From positions 62,001 through 126,000 of the forward strand of contig CP092873.1 of assembly GCA_030710605.1 (NCBI GenBank): DNA of 64,000 bases. Direction: 5' to 3'. The notes beneath the pieces were generated by a model. It was not told the DNA's origin. It worked only from the letters and a program-made list of their open reading frames with translations, and ran no database searches. A program made the position numbers and the translations under genes. The stretch comes from Cordylochernes scorpioides (lineage: Eukaryota > Arthropoda > Arachnida > Pseudoscorpiones > Chernetidae). Positions 23,223-32,399 of this stretch are shown here, in pieces. Positions within the stretch are counted from its first letter, which is position 1. Every line of letters begins with the position of its first letter.

Positions 23223-23718
23223 AAATTCCCCTTTTTTTTTTAATAAGCAGATATTTTCTTTTTAATATTTTCAAATAATATTCGTTAATTAAAATAATAT
23301 TTTGAATAATAATTTTAATTATAATTTTTTATTTTCAATTTTTTTTTTTTATTTTTATATTATAGAATTTTTATTTTTTTTTTATCACAGAGGGTGACCA
23401 GATAAAGATTTATTATTTTTTTTGTCATGATTTTTTTTTGGTCACCCTGGGAAAAAAAGGCGAGTGACAGTCAGTCTTGGAGAGAGATAGGAGAGTCAGG
23501 CTCGTGAGAAATTAACCAAAAATGTAGTTCTACAAGATTTTAGTGGAAGGAATTTTCCTGCCATCCAACTGAAGCACTAAGTTAAGTAACTTTCAATAAT
23601 AATGTTTAAACAGGTTATATTCATGTATATTCTCCCAATCTATCCTCATTGCCCGTTTTATTTATTTTTATTTCTTATCTTTGTGTGACCGTTTCAAGAG
23701 ATAAATAAATATATTGTA

Positions 23719-23818
23719 ATATTATTTTATATAGCAGGATGTATATTTCGTGAACTCCCTGAGAACGAAAGAGCCTTCATGGATTTCGGGACGAAAGCGT
23801 CAGAAATCAGCTCATCAG
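23719..23818 (+). repeat. Dispersed ~105-bp repeat
   Basis: Nearly identical to about 1770-1875 and 54490-54595, with sharp ends on both sides. All versions keep an open frame containing GCIFRELPENER and MDFGTKASEIS, but the DNA identity is too high to say whether protein is being conserved. Confidence 0.75.
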
Positions 23819-23819
23819 T

Positions 23820-24540
23820 TGTATGCTTATGTAGAAGAGTTTACAGTACCTGAAAGCTTGAGAGAACATTTAATAAGGTAAGAAACTCATTCTCGAGGCT
23901 GTGTTTTATTGTAATTAAAATAAGGTGACAATGTAATATTTGGAGCATCGAGGGACTTGATATCCTTAAGGAGATTGCTTTGATGGTCATTGGGATGAGG
24001 ATCTTCATTTCAAGTTGTGGATGTTTTTTAAATATTTATCAATGCCTTTTTATTATTAATCAAGGCATCCAATTGTTGGCATGTCTTAGACACACAGCTG
24101 CTGACTCTCCTGTGCTACAGTTTACATTGTCAAGGTTTTACACAGAGGCTTCCTTACTTATTTGCTAGATTGGTTTGTTTAACATTTTTTTTGTCAGTAA
24201 GACTGTTTGCCGCAGGTACTGGGGTGGCGGGTAGCACAAGCTTGCTACTCTCACTAGTGAGACTCCTCTACCAGGGGTTCTTTAGCTGCCCCAGTGTTCT
24301 GTAGGCAGAGTCTCCGAAGTGTCGAACTTTTGACTCCATAGGAGAAGAAGGCCTGAGTAGCTCCCCCATACCTTGATGTCGAGGCACATCAGGAGTGAGC
24401 AGATCTTTAGCTCTGTCCAGCATCACATTCTGCATTCAAGTTTACCCTCCTCCCCCAATGGTGCTACATATATGGAAGATAGAATTCCCTTGCTCATTGT
24501 TAACTTGGAGTGATGATGATAAGGCACAATTTGGATTATA
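23820..24540. other. No gene recognised
   Basis: 24205-24470 is clearly more GC-rich than its surroundings but has no domain-bearing frame. It may be an old retroelement UTR. Confidence 0.35.
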
Positions 24541-24668
24541 GATTAGAACTACAAGGTAATAAGACCAAATCTAAATAAATTAATGTGTGTGACAATTGGG
24601 TAACAACGCTGTTACCGAAACATCACCCACTATTAATTTTCTGGCTTGGTCTTATTACCTTGTAGTTG
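24541..24668. repeat. Foldback repeat family F, copy 1
   Basis: Arms aactacaaggtaataagacc and its mirror ggtcttattaccttgtagtt enclose an inner hairpin GGTAACA-ACGC-TGTTACC followed by GAAAC. Similar structures occur at 24778-24893, 27515-27935 and 31105-31235. Confidence 0.75.
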
Positions 24669-24777
24669 GAATGATGATATAAAAAACCCTTTTTTTATAA
24701 AGGACAAATTTGCTTCAAATAGTCCTCGGCACAGACAGTGAAATTGTCATCATTATCAGCGCTAATTATTTTGTTCT

Positions 24778-24893
24778 AAACACAAGGTAATAAGACCAAA
24801 TCCAAATAAATAAAGTGTGTGACGTTTCGGTAACAGCTTTGTTACCAAAACGTCACACACTATTTATTTATTTCGTCTTATTACCTTGTGTTT
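24778..24893. repeat. Foldback repeat family F, copy 2
   Basis: A near-perfect palindrome of about 116 bp with arms acacaaggtaataagacc and ggtcttattaccttgtgt, centre at about 24838. The inner part carries the same gtgtgtgac / gtcacacac and ggtaaca / tgttacc pairs as the other copies. Confidence 0.8.
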
Positions 24894-25045
24894 ATATCTA
24901 TAATCCAAATTGTGCCTTATAATTTATTTTGTTCTATTTATTCAAGGACAAATTTCTACAACCACCATATAGAAGATGAAAAAAAATACATTTTATCTAC
25001 TAATAATTGTTTTGGCAATGTGCTTCTTTAGGTATTATGTCAAAC

Positions 25046-25107
25046 ATCTACAGACCTTACTGCAAGGATAGGAATTAGATGAGCGTACATTCCAGTAAGG
25101 TCTGTAG
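25046..25107. repeat. Inverted repeat (tacagaccttactg / cagtaaggtctgta)
   Basis: Two 14-base arms separated by about 33 bases form a stem. The region also holds a 127-codon minus frame (25423-25040) without a known domain. Confidence 0.55.
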
Positions 25108-25466
25108 TAGAGATAATAAATATAATAAGGGAAAGACATTGGCAAAAATTATTATAAAATTTCATCAATAGATGGTAATTGAAATTGGGAGGGAATCCAT
25201 GGTGAACCTCCCAGCACCAATTTGACAAATACATTCCTGGTTTGGAAACAAAATAGTCTGGTTGATCAAAATGGAGGGAGCGTCCACCACTAATAAGACA
25301 ATCCCTCCCAATATATATTTTTCCTTCTGTTTGGTGATAGTACCTGTGTGCCTGGATCATGGTGCCATGATCAACGAAAGCTGCACCCCTACACCCCATT
25401 CCATGAGATCGCTCGAGGAGCATGAACTCATGGAATTCGTGAATCTTTACACAAGGGGATAAGAAA

Positions 25467-25485
25467 CAACAACAACAACAACAAT
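25467..25485 (+). repeat. (AAC)n microsatellite
   Basis: A run of caa/aac triplets follows 'acacaaggggataaga'. It may be the tail of a non-LTR element whose body is not recognised. Confidence 0.6.
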
Positions 25486-25640
25486 TTTCATTTAAAGTAA
25501 AAAAACAAACATAATTAGAGCTAATAATGAGGACAATTTCTCACAGATAGATTGCGCACTAAGTTATTTTCAAATAGAGAAGACTCATCAATAGATATCA
25601 GGACTTCTTGTTTGGCAGATGAGGGGAATATACAGCTGGC

Positions 25641-25794
25641 TGGTGTCACAGGGTGCCAGTTGGTGTCACAGGGTGCCGGCTGGTGTCACAGGGTGCTGGC
25701 TGGTGTCACAGGGTGCTGTCTGGTGTCACAGGGTGCTGGCTGGTGTCACAGGGTGCTGGCTGGTGTCACAGGGTGCCAGCTGGTGTCACAGGGT
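25641..25794 (+). repeat. 20-bp minisatellite, 8 units
   Basis: Eight units of tggtgtcacagggtgctggc start at 25641, 25661, 25681, 25701, 25721, 25741, 25761 and 25781. The first half of each unit is invariant and changes are limited to the last five bases. The 20-base period is not a multiple of three, so the open frame across it is not evidence of coding. Confidence 0.97.
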
Positions 25795-25829
25795 CTAGAA
25801 GAGAGAGGCCAGAGAGATAAAAATTTATA

Positions 25830-26144
25830 AAACTTTATTTTATAATTGAGCATTGACCACTGCCGTGGCTTGACAGAGTTCCTTCCGTCAACGCAGTTGA
25901 AGGTGTTTCCTCCCTTGTGAGAGGGTTTCAAATTTTACTTTGGGGAATATTTTCCTTTCTTCAAAATATATTTACAAAAATTGTACAAATTGCACAGCTG
26001 ATAATTGTTTATAACTTAAAGATAAAAAAGAACAAAATGTAAACACCAAAACAACAAAAAAAAGAAAATAATAAATGACGAATATTTTGAAATGTTTTGC
26101 TATGTGGAACACACACAGAATTGGAATGAGTATTTTGCCCAGTT
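25830..26144 (-). other. Possible 3' UTR of the zinc-finger array
   Basis: Gene-free AT-rich stretch downstream of the array stop codon. A minus-strand AATAAA lies at 25839-25844. The link to the zinc-finger sequence is inferred from position only. Confidence 0.3.
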
Positions 26145-27167
26145 CTAACAGATCTGCAGGTTATGGGTGGCTGCCGTGTGGCTGTGGAACTTCTTCCCGT
26201 GGTGGTGCAGCTGCGACCTTTTGCCAGTCTTGAAGCTGCAGTCCGAGCAGCTTTACGGCTTCTCCCTCGTGTGGATGCGGATGTGGGCAGTGAGGGTGGA
26301 GGTGTCCCCCGTCCTGTAGCTGCACTGAGGACAGAGGAACGGCTTCTCCCCTGTGTGAGTCCGCTTGTGGGTGACCAGAGCGGAGGTGTCCCCAGTCCTG
26401 TAGTCACAGTAGGGGCAGGCGTAGGGCTTCTCCCCCGTGTGGATCCGCTTGTGTCTGGACAGATCTTTGGAGTCGGCAGTCCTTGTAGTCACAGTCAGGG
26501 CAGGCCAAATGGCTTCTCCCCCCGTGTGGATCCGCTTGTGTCTGGACAGATCTTTGGAGTCGGCAGTCTTGTAGTCACAGTCAGGGCAGGCAAATGCTTC
26601 TCCCCCGTGTGGATCCGCTTGTGTCTGGACAGAGAGGAGGTGTTCCCTGTCCTGTAGTCACAGTAGGGGCAGGCGTAGGGCTTCTCCCCGTGTGGATCCG
26701 CTTGTGTCTGGACAGATCTGAGGAGACGGCAGTCTTGTGTCACAGTCCAGGGCAGGCAAATGGCTTCTCCCCCATGTGAGTCGCTTGTGTCTGGACAGAT
26801 CTGAGGAGCCGGCGGACCTGTAGTCGCACTTGTCACAGGCTTAGGGCTTCTCCCCCGTGTGGATCCGCTTGTGTCTGGACAGATCTTTGGAGTCGGGCAG
26901 TCTTGTAGTCACAGTCAGGGCAGGCAAATGGCTTCTCCCCACATGCAGCCGCTTGTGTCTGGACAGAGAGGAGGTGTCCCCTGTCCTGTAGTCACAGTAA
27001 GTGCAGGCAAATGGCTTCTCCCCCGTGTGAGTCCGCTTGTGTCTGGAGTAGTGGAAGCTGTGGCTGGTGCGGTACTCACAGAAGGGGCAGACCTTCTCTG
27101 AGCCGGCAGGACTCACCTGGACCAAATGACTTCTTGTGATCAACTTTTGATATAATTGAAAGGCCAC
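26145..27167 (-). pseudogene. C2H2 zinc-finger array (about 11 fingers), frame-disrupted
   Basis: The minus strand encodes about eleven classical C2H2 fingers joined by HTGEKP linkers. The first is CPFCEYRT...HYSRHKRTH at about 27095 and the last is CSDC...KFH at about 26220, followed by a short tail ending at TAG (26147-26145). The repeat core is CPYCDYRTGDTSSLSRHKRIH-like. Such arrays bind DNA in the nucleus, but nothing here says what is bound. The frame is broken by several single-base indels, seen as frame changes near 26980, 26910, 26760, 26580 and 26485. Two fingers have TAA where a linker KPY should be. A splice-acceptor-like TCAG precedes the first finger. It could be the last exon of a decayed gene, or a real gene with consensus errors. 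Confidence 0.72.
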
Positions 27168-27514
27168 ATAGAAGTCTTACATTTTGTACAATTGTTTAAT
27201 TAAAGCTTACAAAGTAATAAATATCTAGGTGACCATAGTGGTCAGAATTTTTATACATTTTTCAAAGGAAGAAAATAGGGGCAGCCATTTCTGTGGCATA
27301 GTGAGCGGCTGTCTACTGTGATATCAGGAATGTTCGACCTTCCAAGCAGAATATGGCTAGCCAGGTTTTCCCACATGTAAACTTCTGAAATGCCTCCAGA
27401 CTACCAATTTCTGCCATCCCCTGTTGCACCCAACTCTGTCAAAGGTCACAGCAGGATTCCAGGAAGTAGCAGACCAAAAAGCCCCCGTCTCTCAGAATCT
27501 TTCCATAAGTGATA

Positions 27515-27935
27515 GGTACAATTTGGATTATAGATTAGAAACACAAGGTAATAAGTCCAAAAGTTATCTTGTGTTTATAAGTCCAAATCTAAATAAATAA
27601 ATTGTGTGTGATGTTTCTGTAACGGCGTTGTTACCATCTTCAGACAAAAGTGCTAAATGAGAAAATATATCAGACCATGTTTTAAATAGTTACTGATAAG
27701 GCACAATTTGGATTATAGATTATAAGGAATTTATTTTCTTTAGCTCATAAGAAGAATAACTTCTTAGGTCCATTGAATTCTATAAAAATTATAAGGCACA
27801 ATTTGGATTATAGATTCAGTACTTTTGTCTGAAGATGGTAACAACGCTGTTACCGAAACATCACACACTATTTATTTATTTGGATTTGGTCTTATTACCC
27901 TGTGTTTATAATCCAAATTGTACCTCTCTCTCATC
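27515..27935. repeat. Cluster of family F foldback pieces
   Basis: At least four copies of the end motif acaatttggattatagat (27519, 27705, 27791 and the mirrored form near 27908). Two inward-facing copies of the ctgaagatggtaacaacg motif occur, on the minus strand near 27640-27610 and on the plus strand at 27829-27859. It looks like nested or head-to-head insertions of one short element. Confidence 0.7.
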
Positions 27936-27939
27936 AAAT

Positions 27940-30181
27940 AAAATATAAACTACAATTCCTACAAGCAAACTTGAACTGGAAGACCTCCAGGAGAGGCCAT
28001 AGGAATATCTAGGTTTAATTTAATGGAGGTTGAACCATCACCCGTGGAAACCCCTACCTTGTCCTGTGGCTCAGAAGAATGGACCTCTGGCTGGCTGTTG
28101 TCCTGGACACACAATCACATTTATTCTTCTGCCAACGTTTCAGCAAATGGCCCTGAATTCATTTCAGTTGCCAACATTAGGAATGTTGATTAGTGGTTGA
28201 TGTAGATGTGTTCTTAGACAAAACAGCAAATGCTTTTTAAAAAATTATCTATGTAAAATAGTCAAACACAAAAATGCAAATTTGAAAGAAATGGACAGAA
28301 TAGAATGTGCTGTCAAACTTTTCTTAACAAATTAACTGGAATATCTCCACCAATCCTTGGCAGTAAGCTGTCTTGTCTGACATACAAGATAAGCGGCCAT
28401 TAAAGGTGTTTACATACATTCCAGATGTCAGGAGCCTCCTTCATCTTGGCCTGGCACACACATCTCCCTTCAGTGTCTCTTTTTACAACTCTTATATCAC
28501 ATGTTCACACATCCCTGACTTTACAATTTAATAAAACTCCGCCCTTGCCGGTCCCAAGCCGGATGAAAAAGGAGGAGGGGGAGCAGTAACAAGCTCATTA
28601 AAAAAACCTGGGCTCAGCTGGGCCGGCTGATAGTACCCTGTAAGGGCTCCTAATCCAGGGATACAGGATGAGCAGCGTTTGTACTTCATGTTAGGAGCGG
28701 CTGCACATGGCGCCTGTTCCTCATATCAGAGGTGGCCATTTAATTTGGAGCTAAGTCAGCCTGCCACTGAGTAATGCTCCCAGTCTTAATGACAAAGGCA
28801 TTCTACTTCACCCAGTCATGATGGTTGTCAAATAGATAAGAAAGAAGAAGACAATTTAATAAACACAACAAGGAATCCAGAGCTAGGTTTCTTTGCTATT
28901 TTTATTTCTTCAGCTTTCAGTTCTAGTTCTACTTCCAGTTTTCCCTGTTGAAAGGACATGTTGGCCAGAAAGCCAGAGAAATCAAAATAGTGAAGAAACT
29001 TGAACCCGGATTGCTTGTTGATTTTGTTAAATTATAAAATTCTGTTTAGCTCAGGTTACAATAGTCTTCTTCTTTCATATCTCCACTCAATCACACTAAG
29101 CTTGTAAAGCTTGAGATTTTTGATGGTGTCTGCCGGGGAAGAGTAGAGCTCATCAATGGATGAGTCAATACAGTCAATAATATGTCTTGGGGTTGCAGGT
29201 TGAAACTTAGTACATAGTGGGAAAACCCTGCAACCATTCTGAAAGTCTTTGTCCGTAGATGACCAGACTTAAGTCTGGAAATCAGTTGTTCTCCTGGGAG
29301 GACAGAACTGGTTACAATAGTTTCATGCACAACCATGTTAATTCAACACACAACGATGCGACACTTGTGATAGTTCGACCATGTCCAGCCTATGAAATAA
29401 CTAATTTGGCTGATTTTTTAATGAGTCTTGTTTATTACAAATTATTGATAAAACTACAATACGTTGGCATGCGGACTCGGAAGTTAGCGTGCTTGTGCAC
29501 CATACAAAAGTGTTACAATGCATCACATATCAGTGCCCAAATTGCACAATTTTTGTTTACTTTCTTGGGAAATTTTCCAATATAGGTTAAATTAGGTTAG
29601 TTTAACTACAAGGGAATTGGGCCAAATCCAAATAAATTAATAGTGTGATGTTTCAGTAACAGGGACAAAAGTTACTTTGTACAGGTTAACACAAAATGCA
29701 ATAAACTAGGGCCTAAAGTAATAGTAACTAAACAAACAAAAGCGTACACTCATGTACAAAAAAAAAAAAAAACGTACAATTGGTTAAATAAAATTAAAAA
29801 ACAGTACTTATCTTTATTGCTGCTTAGGTAGGAATCGGACCGGGGTTACACAGGTAATGCGAAGAGATCACCAGACACTGATAAAAATACGAAGAGAACA
29901 CTATAAGCGTCTCTACACAAAAACTTTATACCACACTAGTCCCAAGCATTCCCTTTAACCCCCTTTATATACAAACATGGCCACATTCGTCCAATGAGAA
30001 GGTGGGAGAGATTGGTTCACTATCAAACAACTTTTTCCCACTAAAATCTGAGATAAGATTTTAAAAATGCATATATTTGTCAACATAATTTGACAACAGT
30101 GGTGTTACCATCATCAGACAAAAGAATAAATTATTCATGTGTCCGTGGTAACAACGCTGTTACCAAAGTGTCACATTTGGT
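27940..30181. other. No gene recognised
   Basis: Mixed composition. 28530-28760 is relatively GC-rich and contains cttgccggtcccaagccgga, which resembles sequence seen in LINE leader regions, but no frame supports this. 29605-29660 and 30100-30175 hold more family F pieces. An A run lies at 29759-29772. Confidence 0.4.
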
Positions 30182-30189
30182 CTTGTAGC
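30182..30189. other. 8-bp target-site duplication, left (CTTGTAGC)
   Basis: Matches 30991-30998 exactly; both copies directly abut the terminal inverted repeats. Confidence 0.88.
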
Positions 30190-30990
30190 GGGTGACACCA
30201 TAGATTTTGGCCAGATCTGACCTATGACGTCACGATGACGCGCGATGTAAACAAAGGTTACGATTGGGTCATTTTTTTTTTTAAAACACGATTTAAGTAT
30301 TAATATTTTAAATACCTGTGATTAATTTATAGTGTCAATATATATATATTTTTTTTCTAAATGGCCTTCTATTTTTAAAAAGATTTTTTTTTTTAATATT
30401 TAGCGCAATTGTAAACACGTGTGTGTTGTTAATGCACACGATGTTAATACCTTGAGAGCAATTGTGTCCGATATTTAAAATTATTATAAAATTAATTATA
30501 ATTAATATTAAAATTTCGTAGTTATTTTAGGTTATTTTAAGTTAGCTTTAGGTTAGGTTAGGTTCAGGTTCGTTCAGGTTAGGTTAGGTTAGGTTCGTTT
30601 AGGTTAGGTTCAGGTTAGGCCCAGGTTAGGTAGGTTAGGTTTAGGTTAGGTTAATGTAATTTATAGTATTAATAATTTTAGTATTTTTATTTTTTTTTGT
30701 ATATTCCTATTTATAAATATAACCTTTGGCACCATTGGAACGTATTACGCCAGTATTTCTTTGTTTATGTTGGCGCTAAAACAATAATTAAAAAATTGTT
30801 AATAGAAAATTATTAAAATAAAAAATCCTTTATAAATATATTGACACTATAAATTAGTCACAGGTATTTAAAATATTAATAATTGAATCGTGTTTAAAAA
30901 AAAAACAATGACCCGATCGTAACCTTTGTTTACATCGCGCGTCATCGTGATGTCATAGGTCAAATCTGGCCAAAACCTACGGTGTCTCCC
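30190..30990. mobile_element. Non-autonomous DNA transposon with long TIRs and an internal TTAGG-like array
   Basis: Long terminal inverted repeats of about 165 bp start GGGTGACACC at 30190 and end GGTGTCTCCC at 30990. Landmarks such as tgacgcgcgatgtaaacaaa appear in both arms. An 8-bp target-site duplication, CTTGTAGC, lies at 30182-30189 and 30991-30998. There is no open frame for a transposase. The centre holds a telomere-like TTAGG array. The 8-bp TSD fits hAT-, P- or Merlin-type transposases, but the terminus does not identify a family with certainty. Confidence 0.85.
30541..30652 (+). repeat. Telomere-like (TTAGG)n array
   Basis: About 110 bp made of TTAGG units mixed with TTCAGG, TTCG and TTTAGG variants. 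TTAGG is the ancestral arthropod telomere repeat. The array sits inside a transposon and is degenerate, so it is an interstitial tract and not a chromosome end. Confidence 0.85.
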
Positions 30991-31104
30991 CTTGTAGCTA
31001 TATTGTGCTTTCTCATAAGTTAGTTTATAATTTTAAAAAAAAGTATGTTACCTTGTGATTCTATAAAAAGCTATAACTAAAATGATTTAATGATAAAGCA
31101 CAAA

Positions 31105-31235
31105 TTGGATTTTAGATACAAGAAAATTCAGACCTAATCCAAATATTTAATAGTGTGCGACATTTCGGTAACAGCATTGTTACCGAAACGTCACACTATT
31201 AAATTATTTGGATTTGGTCTATTTTCTTGTATCTA
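31105..31235. repeat. Foldback repeat family F, copy at 31 kb
   Basis: Arms gatacaagaaaattcagacc and the mirrored 'ggtctattttcttgtatc' enclose tgtgcgacatttcggtaaca / tgttaccgaaacgtcacac around a short centre near 31171. Confidence 0.75.
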
Positions 31236-31974
31236 TAATGATTTAATGTCAGGTTTAAAAAGTGGCATGTAAATTATACACAAAAATGTTTTTTTTTTTT
31301 CCATTGCTCAAAATATGAATTCAAAAAAAAAATTAAAAAATAAATAAAAATTTGTTAAAATATATTTTGCAGATAAAATACTCCATCTTGTTTACATCTG
31401 GGGCTACTCAGGAACTTTGTCTCAGATTTGGGCAAAAGAAATTTTGTTCCATTTTGGGAAAGTTGTTAGAGATCCCTAGTACAGGTGGTACAGGCCATGA
31501 TAATCATGGTGGGTAAAAGTTGGTGCCTGCTTTTCCTGTAATTACACCCCACATCTTCACTCACTGGTAGGGTTGGACTTTTGCAAGAATCGGGGATCAT
31601 TGGGTCATTTTACTATTTAGAAAAAAGTACCCAATGCCGGGTCGTAGCAGAGAGATACTCAGCCTGAAGTGTAGAAACACATACAACTCTGGCCATACAA
31701 AAATTTCATTAGCTATAAATACTTTTGTAAATTTTCGGAAATTTGCATAGTTAACAAGAACATAAGATAATATGGTCAAATCCAAATATTGTACCTAATA
31801 ATTACATGAACATTTAGGTATGTAAATGAAGGAGATCAATTTTATGAAAACATAGCTAGAATATAAGTGCATAAAAAGAGCCTTGTACATTTATTTTTGA
31901 TAGTGTATTTAAACTACCTTCTAGTTTCTATCATTGATTTTTTTGTTGTTCTTAAGATTATCTTTAATCTCGGA

Positions 31975-32398
31975 CTAGAATTACTTCAAATCTAGATAGA
32001 GAAAGTCATAATCTCATCATCAAAAACATTCACTGCAAGAATTGTGGAAATATGATATCTGATGAAATCTCCCACTATATCACAGAATGCCAATATTTAG
32101 GTGAAGAAAGAGAAAAACTCTTAAAACACCTGGAGATTTAGCAACCCACTGAAGAAGCTGAGAACTATTTCAGAATATAGCAATAGAACTCTATAATTTC
32201 TACAGAACAATTGTAAATAGATTCATACACAAAAGAGGTAGTGAGGGAAAGTTTTAGAACAGATGTGTAAATAAATTTCCTTTCAAACAAAGGCTCACGT
32301 GCACATTCCCCATGTGAGAAAAAAATTACTGTATTATTTTGTTGTTGTATGGCGAATCCATACAGGGCAATAGGCCCTAATAAAAGCCTTTTGTTGTT
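31975..32398 (+). repeat. LINE 3' end fragment
   Basis: The plus-strand frame (about 32022-32140) encodes HCKNCGNMISDEISHYITEC followed by QYLGEEREKLLKHLEI and a stop. The CxxC...H-x4-C pattern and the acidic EEREKL after it match the C-terminus of the minus-strand LINE at 21261-21617 (CTLC...HYMFYC, EEEREIL). The 3' end is aataaaagccttttgttgttg at 32374-32394, the same tail style. The homologous piece at 18120-18240 is less complete. Confidence 0.7.
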
Positions 32399-32399
32399 G

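Noticed and set aside
25040-25423. 127-codon minus-strand frame
   Set aside because: Translation shows no recognisable family and runs through an inverted repeat. Not supported as a gene.
25641-25794. CRISPR-like array
   Set aside because: Units are contiguous 20-bp repeats without unique spacers in a eukaryotic context; a minisatellite.
25552-25830. Plus-strand frame through the 20-bp minisatellite
   Set aside because: The repeat unit is not a multiple of three, so the open frame results from absence of stops in the unit.
27105-27125. Splice donor CAG|GTGAGT (minus strand) just before the first zinc finger
   Set aside because: A perfect donor match, but the zinc-finger frame continues through it and no matching acceptor gives a sensible intron; probably coincidence.
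30541-30652. A true telomere or chromosome end
   Set aside because: The TTAGG array is short, degenerate and bounded on both sides by inverted repeats of a transposon.
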